The notes beneath the pieces were generated by a model. The model searched no databases. It was not told where the DNA came from and saw only the letters and a list, made by a program, of their open reading frames with translations. A DNA stretch of 24,515 nucleotides from SIAJ01 sp036266155. GTDB taxonomy: Bacteria; Planctomycetota; Planctomycetia; Gemmatales; Gemmataceae. The stretch lies in contig DATANR010000263.1 of assembly GCA_036266155.1 (NCBI GenBank), positions 1 through 24,515 of the forward strand, written 5' to 3'. Both the position numbers and the translations under genes were made by a program. Shown here piece by piece: positions 13,575 through 21,080 of this stretch; positions within the stretch are counted from its first letter, which is position 1, and each line of letters begins with the position of its first letter.

Positions 13575-14612
13575 TCAACGCGTACAAGGAACGCTGATGC
13601 CCTTTTCGCAAAGCCATTCCAAAATGACAGGCTGGATTGAGCGTCGCAGAGCGGCATTCGCATAGCCGCACCAGTGCATGCCATGATGCACATTGAGCGG
13701 ACCATCGAGTTCAGCACCAAATCCGTCAGTCAGGATTACTCCCGCCTGCTTGGCGACGAGCATTCCAGCGAGGTCATAGGGGTGGCATTCAATTCCTCGT
13801 ACCAGTTTTTGTTGCAGATTTTGATCCAAGATATCGTAAAACAGGGGTCGCAAATCGCAACAGAATCGATCGTGGCCCATCATCAGTTCCACGAACTGAC
13901 CGCCGCTGCTCACATACTGGTCATCGAAAACATCCGCCCGTCCCGCTCGCACCTCGCCGAGCGTTCGGAGGGCAATTCGCTCCATCAATTCCGCAGCAAG
14001 AGTTTTGGTTCCGGGGAAGAAATTCGAAACTTGGGCAAAGCCGTCCTTGATTGTCGTGGCCATGCTTGGGCGAACCGTTAGCGGCTCCGGATGTTCGCCG
14101 CCAATTTGCGCACGATATCCTCTGGTTGCCGATTGCGCACCGGCCACGAAATAATCGGCGACAAATTGCTTCGAAGTGGGCAATTCGACCATAACAGCCG
14201 CAAAGGTGTTCGATAGCGAAGTGTCGGCCCCGAGATTTGGTCCAACGGCTGCCAAAAACCAAGCCGCGCGCTTGTCGTACATCAGCCCGCGGGTACCGTC
14301 AATCGGATCAACTATCACACGATATCGTGCGTCACCGTTCCTTGAACCAAAAAGCAGAACGCCGTCATTACCCATTCCCTCCGCGATGAGGATCAGCGGC
14401 TTGAAGCGTTCCGGCCAGCAATTGATCACTCGTTCAATGACCGGCTCGACGTGCTTATCCAACCCATAGATCGTGTCGCCGGCCTCTTCGGCCACGGGCT
14501 GCGACATTGCCGTTACGTCGCCGGCCGTTGCCTTGCGCAAATGGCGCTGAACCTCGAAACCGAGATTCGCCAGACTGCCCATCCAATCCGCTTCTTCATC
14601 CAACGTTCTCAT
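13575..14612 (-). CDS. Inositol-monophosphatase-like sugar phosphatase
   Basis: A 345-residue member of the Li-sensitive inositol monophosphatase/FIG superfamily, Mg2+-dependent enzymes that remove phosphate from inositols, nucleotides or sugars. The metal-binding motif DPIDGT (102-107) and the second motif in HPYDLAGMLVAKQAGVILTD (D280) are clear, and E78 in AEGMG takes the place of the first catalytic Glu. It is longer than typical IMPases (about 260), with added segments before and between the motifs. ATG 14612 is preceded by GAGGA; a TTG 15 bases further up is also possible. It follows the GHGFGH glycosyltransferase by 49 bases on the same strand, suggesting co-transcription. The substrate is not evident. 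Confidence 0.75.
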   Translation of the reverse strand: MRTLDEEADWMGSLANLGFEVQRHLRKATAGDVTAMSQPVAEEAGDTIYGLDKHVEPVIERVINCWPERFKPLILIAEGMGNDGVLLFGSRNGDARYRVIVDPIDGTRGLMYDKRAAWFLAAVGPNLGADTSLSNTFAAVMVELPTSKQFVADYFVAGAQSATRGYRAQIGGEHPEPLTVRPSMATTIKDGFAQVSNFFPGTKTLAAELMERIALRTLGEVRAGRADVFDDQYVSSGGQFVELMMGHDRFCCDLRPLFYDILDQNLQQKLVRGIECHPYDLAGMLVAKQAGVILTDGFGAELDGPLNVHHGMHWCGYANAALRRSIQPVILEWLCEKGISVPCTR

Positions 14613-14661
14613 GCATTCCTCGCACAATTACATGAAGTCATGGTTACTCCACGACCACCAA

Positions 14662-15762
14662 TCATTTTCCGTTGGCGAGCGATGCGATCATTCGGGCGCA
14701 TTGGTCAGCGCCATCAAGCGGCAACGTTGCCGAGGGCAGCGGCCGCTCACGAAGTATCTGTATCGGCGCCCGCCAGTTGCCTGCGTGGAAATCTGCCGCC
14801 GAGAATTCATGCGCTCGCAGATAACGTTGGGAACCCTGCCGCAAAGCGATATCTTCGCGAAAACCTGACCGCGTGGGAAAAAGAAGGCTCGCGCCGTTGG
14901 CGACGCACGCGGCAACCATCCCATAACCCAGCTTGGAAATTACGATGTTACTTGCCACCAAAAGATCTGGGAAAGACAATTCGGGGCAGATCGTAACCCG
15001 CCGCGCATTCTCGGGAAAAACACACGTCACGTCGCTTGTATGCAAGAATAGACAGTCGACTGATTCTTCGGCGGCTCGGCGCAACGTTTCCGGTGGTACC
15101 GTCCCGCGCATTCCTACATAGACACGGGTCCGCTTGTCACTTTTGTCAACTCCGATTTGACCGAGAATCTCTTCCCTGGGTCGGTTGCTGCGAGGGGCGA
15201 CAATGCCAACGTCGAGCACTTCCGCTGCATAGTGCATCTCGTGGTGGAAAGGCAGCCGCAACAGGGCTTGCATCTTGTCGTATCCGTCCTTCATCGCTTG
15301 CAGTGCCGCGCTGCCCCACGGCTTGTCCGCGACAAACGGCTCGTAAATAAAATCCCAGGTGAAATTGCTTATCCCCAATACTGGCACCTTCGCCGCGTGG
15401 CCAATCGCTCCTGCCAAGTAAGGAATGTCGGCCACGATAACATCCGCCTTCGCCGCCCGAACGAACGCTGCCTCTGTTGAAACGATTTCGTCATGCCTAT
15501 CTAAGAATGGTTTCAGGCGTTCCAGAGTGGCGTCCACATTGATCGCTAGCGTACCGTTGCCTTCGATGACTCCCGCGTCAATGCTCACGGGCTGAACTTG
15601 TATCGATACGCGGGCTAGCCCTTCAAACAGTACAGGTGGAGCGGTGGTGCGAACGACAACGGACCAATCAGCGTCAGAATCCCCGAGGGCGCGAATCACC
15701 TCCGCCATGCGGACCGCATGACCAAACCCGTGACCGCTGACATAGAAAACCGCGATAGGCAT
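14662..15762 (-). CDS. GHGFGH-type glycosyltransferase (related to the N-terminal half of L-arabinokinase)
   Basis: A 366-residue GT-B-like protein of the MurG/family-28 type. Its N-terminus VFYVSGHGFGHAVRMAEVIRAL contains the glycine/histidine motif (residues 10-15) seen in the glycosyltransferase-like half of plant L-arabinokinases and in stand-alone bacterial relatives. A second Rossmann half ends with segments such as FPDLLVASNIVISKLGYGMVAACVANGASLLFPTR, comparable to the nucleotide-sugar-binding part of MurG. No kinase domain is attached. Donor and acceptor are unknown. ATG 15762 is chosen over an upstream TTG (15771). It lies 60 bases after the TIR-STAND stop and is followed by the phosphatase-like gene. 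Confidence 0.7.
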   Translation of the reverse strand: MPIAVFYVSGHGFGHAVRMAEVIRALGDSDADWSVVVRTTAPPVLFEGLARVSIQVQPVSIDAGVIEGNGTLAINVDATLERLKPFLDRHDEIVSTEAAFVRAAKADVIVADIPYLAGAIGHAAKVPVLGISNFTWDFIYEPFVADKPWGSAALQAMKDGYDKMQALLRLPFHHEMHYAAEVLDVGIVAPRSNRPREEILGQIGVDKSDKRTRVYVGMRGTVPPETLRRAAEESVDCLFLHTSDVTCVFPENARRVTICPELSFPDLLVASNIVISKLGYGMVAACVANGASLLFPTRSGFREDIALRQGSQRYLRAHEFSAADFHAGNWRAPIQILRERPLPSATLPLDGADQCARMIASLANGK

Positions 15763-15822
15763 CTCGATCAAATCCGTATTTGCACTAGAGACTGTTTCAG
15801 AACGCCATTTTGGCAGCCTGAT

Positions 15823-18800
15823 TCATCGATTTGCTCGGCGTTTTCGGGGTTTTGCAACAGTCTTTACTTTTGCTAACGCCTTATGAAGTTCAGCAATACT
15901 CTCTTTTCGACGGCCATAAACGACAATGAGCGGTTCAAGTTCCAACTGCTTGATCTTTCCATCGTAATACTCTTGCGCCTTCTGACGCCGAGTATCTTCA
16001 TCCGAAGTTTCCCGTGTATCTTTGAGTATCAACCAGGCGTGCTCAATCAAACAATCGACGTGATACAACCGCATTTCACCCTCGGCGGCAAGGGCTTCCG
16101 CCTCAAGCAGTGCGTTACTTGCAGGTTCGAATAGACCCGCCTGCCGTGCGATCCTGGACACAGTCAATAACCCTAGTGGCATGAAGTCGCGTCGCCTGCC
16201 CAGTCGGAGCATGTTCGAGGCCGCTTCTGCTTTTTCTAGAATTCGGGCCCGCCCGCCGACATCTGTCGGAAAATCGAGCAGACTTGCGCGTACATCCATT
16301 AGCTCCACAAGACTAGGACCGAGCGTGCCGAGGGCGCCCTCAGGAATGTCTCTTACGTGCTCGTTCGTTATTCGTTTCATTCCATCAATCTGGATCCGCA
16401 ATACTGCAATCGCCTCTGCCCGTTCCGCTGACGATGCTTGCTCCGCCTTGTCGAAAAGATACTCGCAATAGCGGAAACCCCAAAGGCTAAACAAAACACG
16501 GACTTCCGGCCAGATCGGCGCAGTATTAAGAATATCAACAGCATTCAAAAATTGTTTATTCGCTAAATCCCATTGTCCCATTTGGTGCAAGGCGGCCGCC
16601 AGCACAACATTTGCAACTAGGCTTTCGTACTTCTTGTCATGCTTTGTCTGATATTCGCCTTTCTGAATGTCCGCAGTCCTGATATCGGCGGTGAGCTCAA
16701 TAGCCCTTTTGCCATGTTTTACAGCATCTTCGAGTTGCCCCATTTCAACGTGTAGCTCGCACAAATGTCGAGTTCGGATGGCAGCATGCAGTATATGGCC
16801 AAGATTTAGATGACGATCCCTGCTTGCGAGCAAGGGTTCGGCCGCTTCTTGCAATCGTCCTAACGCACGTAACCGCGACCCGACCGTGCCAAGGACATAT
16901 GCTTGCCAGTAATCATCTAGCTCCCTCTTGGGCTGTTTCCAATACCTGTCTTCGAAACATAACCGCAGCATTGTCAACTCAGTTGCGAAAGCGCCGTGGA
17001 TGCGATGCGCGTAACCGTCGCGCTCCCGTTGAATCCTTAGCCAATAGACCGTTTTGAGCGCCTCCTGTAGTTTTTCGCCGCGCGCGGCGTGCCATACGGC
17101 CTGATAAAGTGGAATCAACTCTAACAGACTTGGTTGGTCTGAGGCGGCTCGTGCGCCAAGATACTCATACAGGACTGCATGGCCGATTTTTTCCGCTTCT
17201 CGAATATCCGAGGTACGAAGTCGTAATGCGAAATACTCGCGCACATAGGGATGCGCGTCTAATTGGTCGGACCGGTCGGACGATGCCTCGTTAACAAGCC
17301 CGGCGCGCCGCAACCGGCTTACGACCGAGTTCCACTCATTCTTGCCCAATTGCGCCACACGATCGGACAGGCCTGGTATGCCTTTGTGTTTGTTGCAATG
17401 GCGCAGGGCATCGAGTTCGCCTTGGCTCGCGGGCCGATCAAATAGCCCGAGCATAAGGAGTATGTCACGATGCGGGCTGCCGTAGAAGACTTGTTCATAG
17501 CTTGCAATGCGCGCGAACAAATGGGGCGGAAATCCAACAGGGCATGGGATCGGTACAGCAAGAGGCTCGTCAGCGCCCAACGGCATGTCAGATTCAGCCT
17601 CAATTTCCCGTATATCGCGCAAAAACGTTCCAAGAAGCAGCAACGACAAAGGATGATGGCCGACTTGCTTCGACTGCCGGCGTAACTCCGCGGGGCTCGC
17701 TTTCGCGCCAAGAAGGCGTAGAAGCCAGGCGCCTTCTGTTGGATGGAGTGGCGCTAGATTAAGGGGTTCAATGTCGGCGGATTCCAAGGCAACGGGTTCA
17801 CGCGTTGTAACTACGCAGAATCCAGATCTCCTATCTTTCGCCTGCGCGAGTGTCGTCAGGAGTGCTGCAATCGCTTCATCCTTGACGTTTCCCTTCTTGG
17901 CACGCCCCTCTTGGTGCATGCTCTCCTGCAACGGCTCCATTCCATCGAGAATCAGCAAGCCGTTGTTTTTGAGGATGAGTTCGGCCAACCGCCGTCCCTT
18001 GTCTCCTGGATGCCCTGCCAAAGGATTCGGATCATTAAATCTCTGCAGAGCTTCAAGGATGAAATCGTCAGCCGCCACTCGGTCATCCCGAGTGCCTTGG
18101 CTATAGAAGGACCAGGCAAATGCAGGCCCGATGTCGGCCCAGCCCTTTGACTCCAGGACGCGCAGCCAGTGAGACACGAGCGCCGACTTGCCCTCACCCC
18201 CTTGAGCGACAATCATGACGATACGCGTATCGGCATCTGCCAGACGCGCATTCAGCCATTGCAATTGCCGGTCGCGGCCAAAGAACAAGCTTGACCCCCG
18301 CGGCATTCGCCGAACATCTCGGCCGCCGGTTGTGTTCGGATACGCGGCACTCGGCGACACCATCGGACGGTCGAGCATCCGGAATCGGTGTGCAATCTCC
18401 CTAGCCATTCTGGCCAATATCTTCTCTTGCTCACACTCGGGCAGGCAATTGAGCGGTTCAGTGCGCGCGTTTGCCGCCATGATGCTGGAAAACAGTCGGC
18501 GCTCGGTGCGTCCCGATTCAGTGGCGTATTCGAAGGTGACTTGATCAAAGAGAGCGTGGCTGACAATGACCGGGAACACATGTAAGTCGCCGCGTTCATC
18601 CTGGGCCCGTGCAAGTAGAACGGGGAATTCGTTGTCGGAAATGTACTTCGAGGCGAGGAAGTCCGCACTAACAAGTAGTACGGCAGCGTTTGCGCCCTGC
18701 AAATGTTGCTTGATCGTGTCGTCCCAGTCGTCGCCAGTATCAATGATGTCATCGCAGAAGATCTCCGCGCCACAAATCTGTTCCAGCGGTTTCAGATGCG

Positions 18801-18891
18801 TTAGAACACGCTCCATCCATTTCCGATCGCGACGAGAATAGGACACGAAGATCCAGCGTTGGAAGGGTCGCGCAATTTCTTGAATCGCCAT
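15823..18891 (-). CDS. TIR-STAND NTPase with C-terminal TPR-like repeats
   Basis: A 1022-residue, three-part, NLR-like protein. Residues 12-100 form a TIR domain: FVSYSRRDRKWMERVL, FCDDIIDTGDDW and VLLVSADFLASKYISDNEF. E88 is positioned as the likely NAD-cleaving glutamate. Residues 203-560 form a STAND ATPase with Walker A GGEGKS (231-236), Walker B LLILDGMEP (312-320), the arginine of CVVTTREP (R364), the GHHP motif (411-414) and a winged-helix end HPYVREYFA (547-555). The segment AWSFYSQGTRDD is characteristic of this subfamily as I recall it. Residues 600-1000 are helical TPR-like repeats, the presumed sensor, with a basic tail. By analogy it may sense an invader or stress signal and deplete NAD or make a nucleotide signal. 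This is inference. It is the first gene of a three-gene minus-strand run. Confidence 0.85.
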   Translation of the reverse strand: MAIQEIARPFQRWIFVSYSRRDRKWMERVLTHLKPLEQICGAEIFCDDIIDTGDDWDDTIKQHLQGANAAVLLVSADFLASKYISDNEFPVLLARAQDERGDLHVFPVIVSHALFDQVTFEYATESGRTERRLFSSIMAANARTEPLNCLPECEQEKILARMAREIAHRFRMLDRPMVSPSAAYPNTTGGRDVRRMPRGSSLFFGRDRQLQWLNARLADADTRIVMIVAQGGEGKSALVSHWLRVLESKGWADIGPAFAWSFYSQGTRDDRVAADDFILEALQRFNDPNPLAGHPGDKGRRLAELILKNNGLLILDGMEPLQESMHQEGRAKKGNVKDEAIAALLTTLAQAKDRRSGFCVVTTREPVALESADIEPLNLAPLHPTEGAWLLRLLGAKASPAELRRQSKQVGHHPLSLLLLGTFLRDIREIEAESDMPLGADEPLAVPIPCPVGFPPHLFARIASYEQVFYGSPHRDILLMLGLFDRPASQGELDALRHCNKHKGIPGLSDRVAQLGKNEWNSVVSRLRRAGLVNEASSDRSDQLDAHPYVREYFALRLRTSDIREAEKIGHAVLYEYLGARAASDQPSLLELIPLYQAVWHAARGEKLQEALKTVYWLRIQRERDGYAHRIHGAFATELTMLRLCFEDRYWKQPKRELDDYWQAYVLGTVGSRLRALGRLQEAAEPLLASRDRHLNLGHILHAAIRTRHLCELHVEMGQLEDAVKHGKRAIELTADIRTADIQKGEYQTKHDKKYESLVANVVLAAALHQMGQWDLANKQFLNAVDILNTAPIWPEVRVLFSLWGFRYCEYLFDKAEQASSAERAEAIAVLRIQIDGMKRITNEHVRDIPEGALGTLGPSLVELMDVRASLLDFPTDVGGRARILEKAEAASNMLRLGRRRDFMPLGLLTVSRIARQAGLFEPASNALLEAEALAAEGEMRLYHVDCLIEHAWLILKDTRETSDEDTRRQKAQEYYDGKIKQLELEPLIVVYGRRKESIAELHKALAKVKTVAKPRKRRANR

Positions 18892-19062
18892 GGGCGCATC
18901 TCGAAGCTGTGTCTCGACATCGCTTCCCTGCTAAGTGGGATAAGGCCGTATGCTTCTGCCGGACATCATCTTACGCCGGCCAGACTCCGAGGGGAAGACG
19001 AATGACGCGGTACTGTCCCGGTTGCCCGCTCGACATCGGACCGAATCGACCGTGAGCACGCG

Positions 19063-19072
19063 ATCCTATTCG
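19063..19072 (+). repeat. 10-bp direct repeat, right copy
   Basis: Second copy of ATCCTATTCG, located in the gap between thrC and the TIR-STAND gene. See the copy at 13544-13553. Confidence 0.3.
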
Positions 19073-19095
19073 AATTGCGTCCGAACTGTCCATGC

Positions 19096-20316
19096 CTACA
19101 CCCCAATCTGCCCCTTCACATCCCCATCCTTGTCCACCCTCGGCAAATCCGGCAGCAACGCCTCAATGTACTTCTGCGCCGCACCCGTGTTGAACACGAC
19201 CACCTCTTCCTCCGGCTTCACCCACTTTTCGGCGATCAGGCGTTCGAGCACGTCGAAGCAGATGGCCGTTTCGGGGCAGATGCTGATGCCTTCGGCGCTG
19301 CCGGAGCGGATCATCCATGGTTGAATCGCGGATTCGCGGCCCGCGACGGCTCGGCCGTGGCTGGCGCGGATGGCGTCGAGCATCATGAAGTCGCCGACGG
19401 CGGCGGGCACGCGGAGGCCGCTGGCTGCCGTGTGCGCGTTCGGGAACAGCTCGGCGAAGCGCTCGCCCTTGTCGAAGGCACGCACGATCGGAGCGCAGCC
19501 TTCCGCCTGGCAACTGACGAGGCGCGGCATCTTGTCGCTCTTCAGCCAGCCGAGTTCCTTCAATTCGTGGAACGCCTTCCACATGCCGATCAGGCCGGTG
19601 CCGCCGCCGGTGGGGTAGAGGATTACGTCTGGCAAGCGCCAGCCGAGTTGCTCGGCCAGTTCCAGGCCCATCGTCTTTTTGCCTTCGATGCGGTACGGCT
19701 CCTTCAGCGTCGACAGGTCGAACCAGCCGGCCACGTCTTTCAGGCTGCCGACGATCTTGCCGCAATCGTTGATGAGGCCGTTCGCCTTGAACGCCTTGGC
19801 CCCGAACTGCATGACCTCCATCTGGTTCACGCCCGGCGTGTCTTCAGGCATGAACACGAAGACTTCCATGCCGGCCCTGGCCCCGTAGGCGGCTGCCGCA
19901 CCGCCGGCGTTGCCCGCCGTCGGCAGCGCAAGACGCTTGACGCCGAGCCATTTCGCCATGCTGACGGCCGCGGTCATGCCCCGTGACTTGAAGCTGCCGG
20001 TGGGCAGTTGCGATTCATCTTTGACGAGCAGGCGCTGGAGGCCGAGCGATTCGCCGAGCCGAGGGCACGGCAACAACGGCGACATGCCTTCGCCGAGCGT
20101 GACCGGCTCAACGTCGAAGGGCAACGGCAGGAGTTCGCGATAGCGCCAGAGCGTCGGCGGGCGCGTGGCGATAACGCCAGGAGTCGCCGCATTGCGAATG
20201 GCCGCGAGATCGTAGCGGACCCAGATGGGCCGGCCGTTGTGCAATCCGTGGAGTTGGCCGAATGGCAAACGGGCGCCATCGATGGCGCCCTCAAGATGCG
20301 TGACGAAATGATTCAT
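19096..20316 (-). CDS. thrC: Threonine synthase
   Basis: PLP-dependent enzyme that converts O-phosphohomoserine to threonine, the last step of threonine synthesis in the cytosol. The 406-residue length and sequence fit the threonine synthase class that begins with a small zinc-ribbon-like region. The PLP lysine is K110 in LPTGSFKSRGM and the phosphate-binding loop is PTGGGTGLIG. The N-terminal THLEGAIDGARLPFGQLH occupies the place of the ribbon but has none of its cysteines, so no zinc is expected. It follows the small secreted-protein gene by 30 bases. The TIR-STAND gene begins about 200 bases after its stop on the same strand. Confidence 0.92.
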   Translation of the reverse strand: MNHFVTHLEGAIDGARLPFGQLHGLHNGRPIWVRYDLAAIRNAATPGVIATRPPTLWRYRELLPLPFDVEPVTLGEGMSPLLPCPRLGESLGLQRLLVKDESQLPTGSFKSRGMTAAVSMAKWLGVKRLALPTAGNAGGAAAAYGARAGMEVFVFMPEDTPGVNQMEVMQFGAKAFKANGLINDCGKIVGSLKDVAGWFDLSTLKEPYRIEGKKTMGLELAEQLGWRLPDVILYPTGGGTGLIGMWKAFHELKELGWLKSDKMPRLVSCQAEGCAPIVRAFDKGERFAELFPNAHTAASGLRVPAAVGDFMMLDAIRASHGRAVAGRESAIQPWMIRSGSAEGISICPETAICFDVLERLIAEKWVKPEEEVVVFNTGAAQKYIEALLPDLPRVDKDGDVKGQIGV

Positions 20317-20346
20317 GCCGGGATGATACGGACTCAGGCTCGACTG

Positions 20347-21012
20347 CTACTTCTTGGCGTCGGCCGGCATCTTGTCGAGGGCCGACAGTATTTCCTGAGT
20401 CCACTTTTCGTTCATCGCCGTGTCGCCCTTCGGGAACGAGATGCGGAACTTGATCAGCCAGGTCGCGCCGCCGGACTCGACCGCGAAGAGATAAAGGGCA
20501 CCGTCATTATGACCCGCTCCGCCGGTGATGTTCATCTTGTAAACATCGAACGGCCCCGATTTAGAGCGGACCGGCGGCGTCACGTGATCTTTGCCATAAA
20601 CAGTCTTGAGCGTCTCGTACTCTTCACCGAACTCGCCGTTGTCGGCCGTCTCGCGCACCCAATGGGACAATGTTTGACCCGGCGCCATTTGCATCCACGA
20701 CAGCGTGGCGAGCAAATCGACATCGCTGCGCCGGAGGGAGAGGACCGTGCTGATGCGCGTGTCGATTTCGCGGCGCAGGCGATGCGGGCGAATCTCTTTC
20801 CAACCCGTCGGGACCTTGAACGAAACGTGCGACGCGGTGTGCACGTACGTGTCTTCGGTGATCCTACGGAGCAGCGTCGCGTCGTGACCGTCTTCGGGTG
20901 GCTTGGTCGCTGCTTCCTTGTCTTTTTTGGGCGTTTCATCCTGGGCCAATGCAATTGGCTGTCCGACGACGCCAATGGTCAACACGATGAGGAGCCAGCG
21001 GAGGGGGGACAT
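20347..21012 (-). CDS. Secreted protein of unknown function
   Basis: I do not recognise the family. The 221-residue product has a signal peptide (hydrophobic 6-20, likely cleavage after ALA at 23). A charged, Lys/Glu-rich linker (24-45) follows, and then a mixed alpha/beta domain beginning VSFKVPTGWKEIRP. That opening resembles small secreted proteins in which a central beta-sheet domain follows a 'F-x-x-P-x-G-W' motif. AGGTG precedes the ATG by about 5 bases. It is divergent from the FtsX-type permease gene across 68 bases and followed closely by thrC, so it may share a transcript with thrC, though no functional link is apparent. Confidence 0.65.
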   Translation of the reverse strand: MSPLRWLLIVLTIGVVGQPIALAQDETPKKDKEAATKPPEDGHDATLLRRITEDTYVHTASHVSFKVPTGWKEIRPHRLRREIDTRISTVLSLRRSDVDLLATLSWMQMAPGQTLSHWVRETADNGEFGEEYETLKTVYGKDHVTPPVRSKSGPFDVYKMNITGGAGHNDGALYLFAVESGGATWLIKFRISFPKGDTAMNEKWTQEILSALDKMPADAKK

Positions 21013-21027
21013 GGTCGCACCTGAAAA

Positions 21028-21045
21028 ATTATCGCGGTCTACAAT
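21028..21045. promoter_or_regulatory. Divergent promoter candidates
   Basis: In the 68-base gap between two divergent genes, TACAAT (21040-21045, plus strand) and GATAAT (21033-21028 read on the minus strand) resemble -10 elements for the permease and the secreted protein respectively. Neither has a convincing -35 hexamer at standard distance. Confidence 0.35.
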
Positions 21046-21080
21046 GATGCTGCCCGCGACCCTTCCGTGGATCGGCGTTC

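Noticed and set aside
15788..15816. Sequence resembling an insertion-sequence end (GAGACTGTTTCAG...) between the glycosyltransferase and TIR-STAND genes
   Set aside because: No matching inverted end, target duplication or transposase was found in the window. The similarity is too short to support an element.
19096..20316. Loss of zinc-ribbon cysteines in threonine synthase as a novelty
   Set aside because: Many threonine synthases of this class have a cysteine-poor version of that region, so it is noted in the gene entry only.
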